NCBI RefSeq assembly: GCF_000143415.4 | Contig: NW_003314263.1 | Span: 2,662,700-2,726,699 of the forward strand | DNA from: Selaginella moellendorffii | Taxonomy: Eukaryota; Streptophyta; Lycopodiopsida; Selaginellales; Selaginellaceae | DNA length: 64,000 nt | Reading direction: 5' to 3' | Part shown: positions 39,631 through 50,639 of the stretch, piece by piece | Layout: every line of letters starts with the position of its first letter | Numbering within the stretch: the stretch's first letter is position 1 | Translations under genes and position numbers: made by a program | The notes under the pieces: model-generated | What the model was told of the DNA's origin: nothing | Seen by the model: the letters and a program-made list of their open reading frames with translations, nothing else | The model's database searches: none

Positions 39631-41561
39631 TCAAATTAACCGTTGTCGCATGGTTTCTAGCACCATATCGTTCCAAGTATCCACCGGCCCAGGGATACAC
39701 CAATGCAGGCAGTCGTTCTGGACGTGGCCCACAAACTCCTTGGAGAAAGGCTGGAAGTTCCTGTACGGCCCGGGGTGGCCATCCGGTCGGAGGTACGATA
39801 TCTGTGTTACGTCCACCATGGCCACCCGGTCGGGCCGCTCCAGACAGTCATACACCTCCCGTTGGATCCTGTGCATCTCGAACGTCAAACTGTCCGTTGG
39901 GATCGTGCGGTTGGGATGGAACGGCACAGTCCTCTTGCAGCTCCCGCCGTTATCCCACCGTCCATCCTCGAAGTGGTCGGGGGAGAAGCTCCGGAGGATG
40001 GCCAGGCCTTTGAATCCCTGGAGTTTTGGGAGCTCGACCAGGACGTGTTTGAGGATCTCGCGATACGCGAAGTAGAAGCCCAGATTTGTGATGTTGAATC
40101 CGGGGCAGTGGTGGCAGCCGATGAGCGTGTTGTTTTGGAAGAAGAGGTTGTTCTTGAAGAACCACTGCCCCGAGGAGAGGATGAGGACGTCGAATTGGGT
40201 GATGTTTGCGAGCCAGACGGGGTCGAGCTTGTCCAGGAAGAGCTTGCTGTGGCCCTTTTCGATGCCGTGGGATTCGTCGTCGGTCTGGAAGGCGAGGTAT
40301 GGCGACCAGAATGTGGACACGGTGAAATTGTTTGATGGGAACCACCATCTTACGTGCCTATCTCCCTCATCGGTGTATGTCTTGATCGGCTTCTCGATCT
40401 GAGAGGTGGAAAAGGAAAGTTAGCAAACTTCGATCCGGCATGAAACTTATGATGAAAACTTGGCGTTTCCAGGAAAACATGAACAAGTTATAAAAACATA
40501 AAGAAAGCTAGTGATACGAATAAAATATAAACGATGTCCAAGAAGGAACTTAGGTAGTTTGTAGACCACTACAATACAAAGAAAAGATGATATAGTGAAA
40601 ACGGGACTAGGCAAGCTGGGGATGAAGATGCCCAAGTTCTCCATCAAACCAAGAAGCATAGTACTCAACAACAAAGGAACACACAATGAGGACTTATGCC
40701 AAACAACGAAAATGGCTAAGTTTTTGGATCACTTAAATCATGAAAGAGGAAATAACCGAAAGAACCAAGAACAACTTCACAGGACATGCTGAAAACTAAA
40801 GCTAACGAATGGAGCCTTCTAGGACAAGAACTAGCTTGGAAGACTTGCCTGAGAGAGCGTGCAAAGCAGTGCTTGCATATGGTTTCGAGCGATGGAATCA
40901 CCGACAAATGCCATGAGCTTCCCTCTCATGAGCTCGATGAAGAGCGTAGTGTTGAATCGAGGCAACTCGCAGTCATCTGGCTTCCATCTCCAAAACATAT
41001 ACCCGTTGTCTGGCCGACCATTCTTCAAACAATTCTGGTGTCCTTGGATGTGATTACATGTCTCGTTCGAGTACGTTGGCCCGACCTCGTCAGGGATCCA
41101 TTCGCCCTGGAGGAGATCACAGCCTCCTAAAATCAAAGAACTTAGATACCACGCTAGAAAAGATGGAAAAACGCTCTAACTTAGAAGTAAAGTATAGTCG
41201 AGTTACCTGATCGATGCGAAGGAAGTGCGCTGAGATTCACGGACTGGATCATTTGCTGGAGCTCCGCCGAGAGATTTCGATCCCCTCCCATGCGCTCCGG
41301 GTAGACATGGAAGAGTGACAGCCTCACGAGCGCCAGAGGAAGAAGAACCATCAAAGCCCAGACTAAAACCAGCCTCTTGTGATGGAGGAGCTTGGCATTG
41401 CTTACTGGCGCAGAGATCCCATCGTGGCCATATCCACTCGAATCGGGCGAGCCGGGATCCAGCCTCTGTACGGTCATCTCTCTCGAAACTCGACAGTCAT
41501 TCACAGATCCGGGCAGCTCAAATCTGTGTTTTGGAGTCTGGAACCAGTTCCAGGAACCCAA
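39631..41561 (-). CDS. Trichome-birefringence-like (TBL) polysaccharide O-acetyltransferase
   Basis: Three exons (41561-41207, 41126-40849, 40398-39631) join in frame to about 466 residues. TBL proteins are Golgi type-II membrane enzymes that O-acetylate xylan, mannan or pectin. Residues about 50-75 (RLVLVWALMVLLPLALVRL) are the single membrane anchor. The N-terminal TBL part starts GGCDLLQGEWIPDEVGPTYS and reaches the GDS serine box FVGDSIARNHMQALLC. The C-terminal PC-esterase part contains STFWSP and the D-x-x-H box DCLHWCIPGPVDTWND. Both catalytic boxes are intact. The second intron starts GCAAGT, a GC-AG intron. The acceptor polysaccharide cannot be told from sequence alone. Confidence 0.9.
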
Positions 41562-42285
41562 TGCCAGAATCTAGGAGCCCACATTGCCCGATTTCGTCGA
41601 TTTTGCGAGTGGCAAGAACCCACCAGACCCCTGCCCCCAAGAGAACCGGTGGGCAATGCGCAATGGAAGCGGTCGCAAAGACAATGACCTACCAGAGTGT
41701 CAAAGGAAATCTAGCAAATGAGCACACTCATCACTTGCCTACCAACAACGAATGCGACCAAAAAGGAAAAAAGGATGAATCCTTTGCTAATTTACCTCTG
41801 GAGAGGGGCCTCGAATGGATCCAGCCCTTTGATGGATCCGATAACTACTGTTGCTTCCTTCCACGAAGCGATGCCGCTTTTTAATTTCGTTTATTCAATC
41901 TTTGTCAAATTTTCACCATAGCCATGCTTGTGTCAGAAGTGCGTAACAACAGGTTGTCCTGTGGCGAATCATAATCCAATCAGCATTGTACAGGAAAATC
42001 GAACAAAACATTTTCTCAAAGCAAGAGGACAATACGTCGGTGCTGGTTTAACGGTTAAATTCTAAATTAGTGGTGTTGACCGTTGAAAGTTGTGTTTGGT
42101 TAAATATAATTTGAGTCAATTTTACAAATCATCTTAAGACCATGAATTTAAATTTTCATTTTAATTACGATGTTTTTATCACTTATCATAGATTAATGGA
42201 AGTTTAAACTTTAAACACGTTTATAAATTATATCACCATAGTTTTTGGTAAGTTTGCTTTATTCTACGAATATCCGAATAGACTA

Positions 42286-42300
42286 AGCCCTAAACCCTAA
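42286..42300 (+). promoter_or_regulatory. Telo-box element upstream of the 42311 gene
   Basis: GCCCTAAACCCTAAC lies about ten bases before the ATG at 42311. Confidence 0.6.
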
Positions 42301-42310
42301 CGACACAACA

Positions 42311-42982
42311 ATGTGGAGCAGCAGCACGCTGAGGCGCCTCGCAAGCTCAATCTCCACCGCCAAAGCTCTCGCCCACTCTTCACATTCCCCGAGGTACGTG
42401 ACCCCGGCTGCGCAACGATCGCCCTCGTCCCCGCCCACGCCGTGGAGCTGGAGTTACTCCCAGCAGCGCTTCTTTGCCGCGGTGAGAACCACCAAGCGCT
42501 ACCGGACCCAGAGAAGCAAGAAGAAGGCCAAGCCCGCTGGCCCGCGAAGGCTGGTTCCAGCGCCCAGCCTCCACACAAAGCCCGCAAGCTTTGTGAGGCG
42601 AGAGGGCCGGCTTACCGTCCACGAGCGCAAGCACGAGGAGTTTAAGCAGGTGCTCAGCCGCCTCGACATCAAGCAGTTTGCGTGGAAGAGCGGCGACGAG
42701 AGCGGCAAATCCAGGGAGCGAATGGAGCTCCGCAAGGCCGCCGACAACGTCAATCCCTTCGAGTGCATCCCGACTTTCCGGAAGAAGAGCGACTGTGGGC
42801 CTCCGCCTATAGCAATGAAGAAGCGTAAGGGAGCTGTGACGATTAGCGCTGTCACGTTTGAGGAACGTACCAGGGGTGCCGGGAAGATCAAGAGCATCAA
42901 GGACCAGAAGAAGAGATTGCTCAACTTCAAGAGGCCACGGAGGCCGGCGCAGCTCAAGACTGATAAGCGAGACGAGGACTGA
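42311..42982 (+). CDS. Small basic protein, probably organelle-targeted, unrecognised
   Basis: A single exon of 223 residues. The N-terminus (MWSSSTLRRLASSISTAKAL) is Arg/Ser-rich, lacks acidic residues and looks like a mitochondrial or plastid presequence. The rest is strongly basic with clusters such as RSKKKAK, AMKKRKGA and FKRPRRP and a conserved-looking centre (ASFVRREGRLTVHERKHEEF, then KQVLSRLDIKQFAW). I do not recognise the family. The charge and the telo-box directly upstream would fit an organellar ribosome-associated or RNA-binding protein, but this is inference. It lies between TBL (-) and the EngB gene (-), on the opposite strand. Confidence 0.65.
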   Translation: MWSSSTLRRLASSISTAKALAHSSHSPRYVTPAAQRSPSSPPTPWSWSYSQQRFFAAVRTTKRYRTQRSKKKAKPAGPRRLVPAPSLHTKPASFVRREGRLTVHERKHEEFKQVLSRLDIKQFAWKSGDESGKSRERMELRKAADNVNPFECIPTFRKKSDCGPPPIAMKKRKGAVTISAVTFEERTRGAGKIKSIKDQKKRLLNFKRPRRPAQLKTDKRDED

Positions 42983-43047
42983 GTGAGTGATGTAAAGAGT
43001 CGTGTTTGTTTGAAGTGGCAAAACGAGGTAAGTTCTTAGCTAACCTC

Positions 43048-46000
43048 CTAGAGTAGACTGGCGAGAGCCATGCGGAATTTTCCTATTCCAGCTCCAGACT
43101 TGGCGCTCACCATCATCTGCAATGCGAGTAAGTCAGTGATCCAACCCCCGTTAAGATGGATACGTACCACTGGTGAAACGTGGTACTTGCAGTCCTTGAT
43201 AACCTGGAAAACAAGCATCAGTCCATTGCCATTACCGAGAGAAAAGAAAAAATGCGTGCCTCCTCAATCTGTGTGACTCTTCGGCCGAGATCCAGAGGCA
43301 AAACTTTGTCAGTTTTAGTCAGTACTATTTGGTATTTCCGATTGACCCTGGAAAGAAGTTGGTCAGGCACAAGCTGAAGAAGCTGATGTGAAGTTCTTAC
43401 GATTCAAGAAAATCAATAAACTCTTGGTCCTTCTGTCTTATCCCCCATTCCGCGTCTATCAGAAGGCAGACTCTCTTCAGATGATCCCTGACAGTAATGT
43501 AATCCATATTCTGGAAACGAAGAATATCTGTCACGAGCGTATCAACTTAAGCCAAGGGCTTACCAGTTGACGAAGATCTTGGATTTGGTCCTGTTTGCCA
43601 TACATGAAGCTGTAGCCAGGCATGTCGACCAGACATAACTTCTCACCAAGAACGTAAAAATTGATGGACTACAAACGAAAAGGACCAAAGTTTTGAGGAT
43701 CGAACAGGAAAGCGATGGACACTTACATCCGTTTTCCCAGGCTTTGGCGAAGTTCGAGCTCTTCCATATTGTCTAGTCAATGCATTTATTAACTTGGATT
43801 TCCCAGAATTTGTTCTGCCTGGAATAAAAAAGAAGAAAAGAAAAAGCTGTGAGCTGTAAAGCAGCAGACAGAGATAACCTGCAAATGCGATTTCTGGCAG
43901 CTCGGCTGGTGGTATTGACGATAAAACTTTAGCTCCAGCCACGAATACTTGCTTGTTTCTAAAAATCTGCACCGCATCCGTCAGACCAACATGCTTTTCA
44001 CAAGAAACTTAAGGTCTAGAGTTAAACGAACCTACACTCTGATGGATTCTGTATTTCTTTTCGCCTTTGTAGAATGGCACATTGTCGAGTGGAGAATAAA
44101 GTTTAACATTGTAGCCAGCTTTCCGCCATTCGTCGAGTCTCCTCTTGCCCAGCAGCTATTCCAAGTGTCAGTTTCACATTATAAAGGACAGGATCATACT
44201 TGTGAATCTATGTAGCGCATGAGCTCCCGAGACGGTTGTATCATTCGAAATCTTGCATTGGTACCGAGCTCTTTCGGTTCTACTTTACCTGAAACGCAGC
44301 GTCTTATAAGTAATCAGAGAGAAGACTAGAGAGGCTACCTGACGCCTTCCTTTCCTCAGGGGTTTCGTAACGTTTAGCAGTAATGTCGTCCTTGTCGATC
44401 TTCAGTACTCTCCTGATCCATGGCTTTTTCCGGGGAGTAGCCCGCTCAGACTGAAGTATCATGTGGTACTCCTCCAGAGTTTTCTCTGCAACGACAAGAC
44501 GTGAAAAAAGAATGATAATGTAGACAAACGTCCAGACCTATGATTTGCCTTTCCAGGGACAGGCCCCTTTCTTCGGGTTGATAAAGCGTTGGAGTGATAA
44601 TATTACTATGAGTTTCATCCACCTGTGGACTTAGGACTATATCTTCCTCGTCTGGACGAGTTGTAGTACGTGCTGGCCGAGTTTTCTTTGCCTTCGTAAG
44701 TCTCGGAAAGCCTAGCAACATGTTGGTACCCAAAACTCTCGACAGTTTACGACCTGGTAACAACTTGTAAGAAGACCTCGACAATAAAATACTTATAGCA
44801 TACCTTCGTCGGTGCCATCCATTGGCCTGGTCGAATCCAAGCCCCACGTCAGCTTTTCCTTCTTCTCTTCATCACTGAAAGTTTCCTCGTCGCTCATCAG
44901 ATCGACTGCAAAACATTACTCAGAAGTAAAATGTGAACGAAGTGAGAGCCTTTCTACCTTTGATCTCTGCGGAAGCTGCAGGCTTGCCAATGTCCAAAAT
45001 ATTGGCCTTGCTTTCCTCACTTAATTGGCTGCTCTTGCGCAAGTATTTCTCGGTTTCGGTCTCGGCCTTTGGGTTCTCGGACGACTCTGATTTACTTCCG
45101 CTTGTGCCGGCTGTCGCTGTATGTCGATCACTTCTTTTTCTATTCGCCTCGTTCTCCAAAATAAGCCCGCGAGTCAATTTTCTCTTTGCTCCTTCAACCT
45201 CTTCCTCCTCCAACACGATGCTCGACTCGTGGTACTCTTCATCCACTAGCTTCAACAGCTCCTTTCCTTCCTCGATCATCTTCTTGGCCTTCTCTCGAAT
45301 TTCCTGGGCATTGCCATCATCTTCCACAAGGTCTTCCTTGTTTCTGGCGGGCAAAAGTTTTTGGTTCTCTGCCTCGCGTTTAACTTTAAGAGCCTTCTTA
45401 CGCAACCTCGCAAGAGCATCATCACCACCAGCCGGTCTAGAGCCATCGCCAGCTTCGATTTGCAAAGTCTTCGAAGCAATTTGTTCCTTCTTCTGAGCCT
45501 TCCACTCCTTATACTTCGCTGCAGCAGTCACGTCTATATCCCCATAAACCGTCGCCACCTTCTTTTGATCGCACTTTAAAGGCTGAGAGAAGTACACGGC
45601 GGCCTCTTTCTCCTCGACGTCCCTTCTCTTCTCCATCTTGTTCATCCTTGAAAAACTCTCTGACTTTTCGCGAAGCCTTCGGACAGCACCCGAGTCGGTC
45701 GGAAGACTCTTCTTTAACAGCTCTTCCTTGAGCTCGGGATTTAGAGCTAGCTTCATCTTCAACTCCTTCCTTTGACGACGTTCCTCCAGCTTTTCCAGCC
45801 TGATCTTTCGTGGAATTCTCTTGGGCGTGCCATACTTTTGTACCATGGTTTTCCTGTCTCTCCCGAGAAGCTTGCCAGAATCCAGCATTCGCAGCGATCC
45901 CTCCGGCCCAGGCGGACGGGGAGTTCCATCCTTCCAAGTTCTCATGCGCTCACCTTTCCTTAACAATCGCCGAGACTCCCTCGAAAGCCCGATGCTCTTC

Positions 46001-46290
46001 CGTGGCGCCGGTCGTGCTGCTGGCTTCTCCTCGCCCTCGGCAGGCTTGACCTTGTGCCTTCTCGGCCTTAGCGTCCGCTGCGCAGCTCGAGCAGCGGCCG
46101 TCTCCCGATCGATCCACACATTGGCGACGCCGAAGCCCCGGACTTGAAATATTTCGAAGCTCCTGCGAGGGTGAAACTCGATCCAAGAACAATGCAGGAG
46201 CTCAGCTATTACCTCGTGAGCGGATTCCGATGTGAATCGATCGATCGCGTTGCCGCATCGCGAGGAAACGCCGGCCCGCCGGAGCGCCAT
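43048..46290 (-). CDS. EngB/YihA-family GTPase with long N-terminal extension
   Basis: One gene of about 13 exons. Exon 1 (46290-44958) encodes about 444 residues rich in Lys, Glu and Arg with no recognised domain. It splices in frame to VDLMSDEETFSDEEKKEKL (44905-44804). Later exons carry IFRNKQVFVAGAKVLSSIPP, the P-loop GRTNSGKSKLINALTR (about 43818-43740), the PGKTD switch, DMPGYSF (G3, about 43635), VRDHLKRVCLLIDAEWGIRQ, VLTKTDKV (G4) and the final VSAKSGAGIGKFRMALASLL (G5 SAK, stop at 43048). All G motifs are present. EngB GTPases assemble the large ribosomal subunit in bacteria and organelles. The start at 46290 is chosen because telo-box promoter DNA lies just upstream at 46328-46345; the earlier in-frame ATG at 46467 would put that promoter inside the coding region. 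Confidence 0.85.
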
Positions 46291-46327
46291 CGCCAGGCGC
46301 TCCACAATGCGCGCCTCAACATCTAAA

Positions 46328-46345
46328 GCCCTAAACCCTAAACCC
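46328..46345 (-). promoter_or_regulatory. Telo-box cluster upstream of EngB-like gene
   Basis: CCCTAAACCCTAAACCCC (plus strand) lies about 40 bases before the start codon at 46290, between the WDR83 stop and the EngB start. Confidence 0.6.
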
Positions 46346-46454
46346 CATGCCAGAAACCCCAGGATTCGAACAAGGGACGTGTAGTAAAACAAAAAGTTTA
46401 CATTTGAGAAAAAATGTCCTGTAAAAATCCAGTTTTTCACGACTGGAGCGCTCG

Positions 46455-47720
46455 CTATGGCGTCCACACACGAACAGTCCCATCGATGGAGGACGTGACG
46501 AGCATTGGCTCGGTTTTGTGATACGCAATGCTCGTTACCTGGAAGGCGAAAGACTGTGTGTCAAGAACACGAGAGAAAAAGGATAGAATTTCCAGTTTTG
46601 CTTACTGCTGAAGCGTGCGCTTTGAAACTCGACACTACGGATGAATCCACGAGATCCCAGTAGTAAATGCGACCGTCCTCGGAGCTACCAACAACATGAG
46701 CGTCGGTGTTTGTCAAGCAACTATCAGTTTTGTAGGACTGCGCAGAGAAACGAACTGGAATGTTAAAGAGCGAGGAGAGATTTGTGTAGTGCCTACCTTG
46801 TTGATGTGTCCTTTGTACTCTTGAAGCAAATCACCAGTTTCTCTGTGAAAAAAGCAAGGAGAGATTACAACAAAAAAGGAGTTTGTAAGCTACCTGTCAA
46901 TCAGACGAAGTGTTGAATCCAAACATCCAGCCAAGGTGCATTTTCCATCGTGCGAGAGGGTGACGCTATTTATTGGATGACCAAGATCATCTCTATACAC
47001 TCTGATCACAAAGACAAAACCAAAGAAAGTGAGCCAGAATCCTTTTTGCAAGGTAACGAGCAGTACCTTCCAGCACGGATATCAAAAGTTCGAATGGATC
47101 CATCCACACTTCCAGCGATAATTTCCGTCCTTGTCATACACAGGGAAGTCACACTGTCTGAAAATGCCTCAATCACCTGAGAGTGATACCTTAGTTGCCT
47201 TCTCGAAGAAAAAGAGAAGAAAAAAAAAGAAATACAATTTACCTGGATCGGTTCTATGCTGTGAGATCGACAATCAAACGCTCGCACCGATCGATCATAT
47301 CCTCCAGAGACAATCACCGTCGAGTTCTCACTAAACTTCACGGTATTCACCTACACCACTGTTTCATGAGCTAGATCAACCCCCAAAAAAAGGTTTCCTC
47401 CTTTTCAGTACCTCACTGTCGTGGCCACGGAATTTACGAATCACGCGTCCGGTGGGAACATCCCAGTAGAAGAGCTGACGATCCGCGCCGCAAGAGCAGA
47501 ACTTGGAATTATCGGCGACGACGGCCACATCGCGAACCTCCCGGGCGTGCGCATTGTAGCTCTTGATCCGCAATCCCTTCTGTGGATTCCAGAGGCAGAG
47601 GACGCGATCGCGACCGCAGCTAATGCAGTAATTACCGTCGGAGTTGAATCGTACTGCCAGAACCGGACCTTCGTGGCCGCGCAGCACCACCGCCTCTCGC
47701 CTTGGCAGCTGATCCGCCAT
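46455..47720 (-). CDS. WDR83: WD40-repeat protein WDR83 (MORG1) homologue
   Basis: Seven exons (47720-47412, 47350-47243, 47176-47067, 47001-46894, 46842-46797, 46737-46606, 46538-46455) give 298 residues, close to the 315 of animal WDR83. WD repeats in order: LRGHEGPVLAVRFNSDGNYC with LCLWNPQKG, YNAHAREVRDVAV with LFYWDVPTG, FRGHDSEVNTVKFSENSTVI with RAFDCRSHS, DSVTSLCMTRTEIIAGSVDG with RTFDIRAG, GHPINSVTLSHDGKCTLAG, YKGHINKSYKTD with IYYWDLVD, and HASAVTSIAYHKTEPML with RVWTP at the end. WDR83 is a scaffold of the spliceosome and of MAPK modules in animals. The gene sits 165 bp upstream of the EngB start, same strand. A truncated copy of exon 1 is at 6190-6409. Confidence 0.9.
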
Positions 47721-47760
47721 AGCCAAATGTAAACCCTAAATCCTACCTTTAGGGCATAAA
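47721..47760 (-). promoter_or_regulatory. WDR83 leader with telo-box-like element
   Basis: GTAAACCCTAAATCCTACC precedes the WDR83 ATG (plus-strand orientation shown) and is conserved in the truncated copy at 6365-6385. Confidence 0.55.
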
Positions 47761-47939
47761 GTTAAAATCTTCATATATACTTAAAATCATTAAATTTAAT
47801 AATGGTAGTTCATGACTATTAGCAATATTGCATCATGAGTATAAGGGTTTACACTAATAAACTCTATGCCTTTATGATATATATATAAAATTAAAAAGTT
47901 ATGTACATTTTTCTATTGACCAAAGATGCAATAAATGTG

Positions 47940-48640
47940 TATAGATGCATTTAATGCTAATCTCATAATACCCCTTCTTTTACTGCAAAAGAATAGTTAG
48001 AATCAATTGTAATTTTTTCCTTTGTTTGAGTTGATGGCATTACCTTAATGCTTTTGTTAGTGCATTTCAAAGATACTTTTCAACTCAACTCATAGCAATT
48101 TGCATTTCTTTTTGTGAGTAGTGATGTATGTTTGTTTTTCTTTGCATTTTTGTTTTGGAGCTTGAGACATACAGATTTCTAGATTTAATCTTCATTTAGA
48201 TATACATTTTTGGAAAATGGATTCTTCTTTATTATTGACATTTTCATTTGTGGATGACATCCTTCATTTTGCATACAGGACATATGTGCCCCAGTGAGTT
48301 GCCAAACTGGTATGGTATAAATGTAAGGATGGACATATATGGTGATATAAAAAAGAGGAGAGAGAGTAGGGTCACTACCTTTATACCCTTTTTTGAAGCA
48401 AGGAAATGAAATATCTTTCCACTACCATCAATGGATTTTTTAGCTAAGGATTTTGTGTTCTTAGTGGTTATTATGTTTGATGTTTTATTCTCAATTAAAT
48501 GGTATTTCAATTCTTTCGGATAATGGTTCTATATTTATGGTTGAGGCATTTTATATTTTGACATCTTAGATTGGGATATAGCATATTTTTGCAAGTGATT
48601 ATCATTCACAAATAAATGGTTAATAACTCATAAAAAATTG
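47940..48640 (+). mobile_element. Ty3/gypsy integrase fragment
   Basis: 48500-48620 reads SILSDNGSIFMVEAFYILTS followed by a stop-broken IGIxHIFASDYHSQING, the integrase core around D-N-G and the YHPQT-N-G block. The nearly identical stretch at 62700-62830 belongs to the element at 59420-63090. Upstream bases 47940-48040 match 62530-62630. Stops and AT drift show it is dead. The middle (48060-48480) has no counterpart and may be a later insertion. Confidence 0.7.
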
Positions 48641-49164
48641 TAAATTATATATAATTTTAGTATTGATATTGAAATGATAATTTGTCATTTCTTCAGACAC
48701 AACAATGTCCCTATGCCTACCTAAAATAAAAGAGTCATACTAATTAAAGTGTAGAATGAAGATCAATAGATAGATAATCATCTAAATTATTCCCTATAAA
48801 ACAAAAGATATCATTACTAAAAATGTAAATACTAAAACAAAAAGTCATTTGTAAATACTAGCTCTACATCTTATGGATAAACAAATCTAACTATAGATAT
48901 TAAGTCTATCAGACATTTAAATTATTGACCATAACTTCGAAAGCATCTCCCATACTTGATAGTGTGTTCAAGCTAGCCTTTTTGACCAAGGGTTTATAAC
49001 AACCGAGATTAAGTGTCTTTATCTCATTCACCATATCTTCAGTGCCATTTGTAGTAAAGTGTTTAAGTTAGATATTGTAAAAAATCAACTCCCCAAGGTG
49101 TTGTAAGTTAAAGGATCCCTAAAACCATGACTAAAATGATAAAGAGTTTATTGAATGAGACCAA

Positions 49165-49390
49165 GTCTAAGATTGAGTCCAAGATCTACTTTAAGACTGA
49201 GTTTGAGAGTGAGTCCAAGATCGAGTTCGAAACCAACTTCAAGACTGAGTCCGAGATCTGAGATCCAAGATCAAGTCTGAGACCAAGTCCGAGATCAAAT
49301 CCGAAACCGAGTCCTAGGTTGGGTCCGAGATGGAGTTCGAGACCAAGTTTGAAGCCAAGTTCGAGATCAAGTCTAAAATCAAATCCAAAT
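49165..49390 (+). repeat. 12-bp minisatellite
   Basis: About 18 imperfect units close to GAGATCAAGTCC (also GAGACCAAGTCC, GAGTTCGAGACC) run head to tail. The period keeps reading-frame phase, so it would encode a repeated four-residue Lys/Glu/Ser-rich motif if translated, although a TGA occurs near the middle. It lies about 570 bp before a polypurine tract and LTR. Confidence 0.8.
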
Positions 49391-49958
49391 ACTAATACAA
49401 GTCGTGAGGTGAAAGTTCAAAGCGGGGCTGTAGGGGGTTCCAAAAGTATAGTAAGAATAATGAGATCCAAGAATTAGTCTTGAAGGAACTCTTTAATGGT
49501 ACTTCTAAATTGACTTGAGGTTAAAATTCAAAGTTAGGGGCCTCAAGTGGGAGTGAGCATGGAGTTAGGTGGTGTTAGAGAGGCCACCTGAGGAAGTGCT
49601 TAAGAGTAGCTCCCACTCCCAAAAGGGAAACTATTTGTGGTGTTCTTAGCTAATATGGAGTGGTGCCCTATTTGAGTACCTTGCAACTTATTGATCTTTG
49701 TTCCTTTCTACGAGCTTGGGCCTTCCTTTCGAGAGGGAAATGGGGGAGTAAAGGTACTTATACCAAGCCTTTACACCATGGTTTTTCCCCCTGGTGTCTC
49801 AAAATAAGTGATGCACCCAAGGCTTGGGAATTAGAAGGTCTTATGATCAAGTCTTGTTGTACTAGGATATTAGAAATTTAAAGACTTGTTGTATTTGGCT
49901 GCTTGTGCATTCAAAGAGTGTAATTGAACTTTAAGTCCACTCCAACCCAAGGAGGGGG

Positions 49959-49970
49959 ATTGTGATAGAA
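49959..49970 (+). other. Polypurine tract before LTR
   Basis: AAGGAGGGGGAT directly precedes the TGTGATAGAATT LTR start at 49971; this is the plus-strand primer site of an element lying to the left. Confidence 0.7.
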
Positions 49971-50625
49971 TTTGGTAATCCATGAACGAATGAGTAACAC
50001 TTCATTCCCTATATAGTGAGTCATTGAAACTAAGTAAGACCAAGTAGAAGGTGGTACAATATGTAGGAACCTTGGCAAGGGAACTTAATTAAGGATAAGA
50101 TAGTGGTGGTTGGATAGGCAAGGTAAGCTGACAAATTGAAAAAGAAAAATTTATGGCTTACAAATATACTAGATTTTCATACTAAACACTCTAACTGTGC
50201 ATTACGAGTCTGAGGCATCCCCCACTTGGTGGTGTGCCCAAGCCAACCTTCTTACTAAGAGTCCATAACTATCGAAATATAAATATCTTTATACTCCAAA
50301 CCATCACTATGCATTAGCAGGTTGGGACTTGAACCCAAGCACTAGAAAGTTAGGACTCAAACTCAACTTTTGTATATGCATCTATAGACAGCATCATTTA
50401 TGATGCCTTGTGTGACTCCCCACGCCAATACACTAATTTATACTCAATATTGTAAGCAACCAAAAGGAACGACTTGAGAGACGATCCATAAATGTTCAAA
50501 TATAAAGAGAAAGGGGCCATGAATAAAAGTTTTCCAATCGGTTAAGGGTTTTGGGATATTTGGGGTTAAACTGAATAATATTGCGCTAGGTGACCTCTTA
50601 GGAAGTCTAAACTCAGGAGTTTACA
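49971..50625 (+). mobile_element. LTR, family 1 (655 bp)
   Basis: It starts TGTGATAGAATT after a polypurine tract and ends GGAGTTTACA just before a tRNA-iMet primer-binding site. TG...CA ends are present. Fragments of the same LTR occur at 13721-13910 (-) and 38775-38935 (+). A block at 50205-50310 also resembles 48930-49040. Confidence 0.75.
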
Positions 50626-50627
50626 TT

Positions 50628-50639
50628 TGGTATCAGAGC
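50628..50639 (+). other. Primer-binding site (tRNA-iMet)
   Basis: TGGTATCAGAGC, two bases after the LTR end, matches the 3' end of initiator tRNA-Met as used by plant LTR retrotransposons. Confidence 0.85.

Noticed and set aside
39703-40335. 210-codon plus-strand ORF
   Set aside because: It is exactly antisense to the conserved TBL exon and has no family resemblance.
48244-48510. 88-codon minus-strand ORF with a C-x-x-C
   Set aside because: Inside a dead integrase region, AT-biased, no family pattern.
49165-49390. CRISPR-like array
   Set aside because: The tandem units have no unique spacers; it is a minisatellite in a eukaryotic genome.
49660-49881. 73-codon plus-strand ORF
   Set aside because: Lies in retroelement DNA just before a polypurine tract; no gag or pol resemblance.
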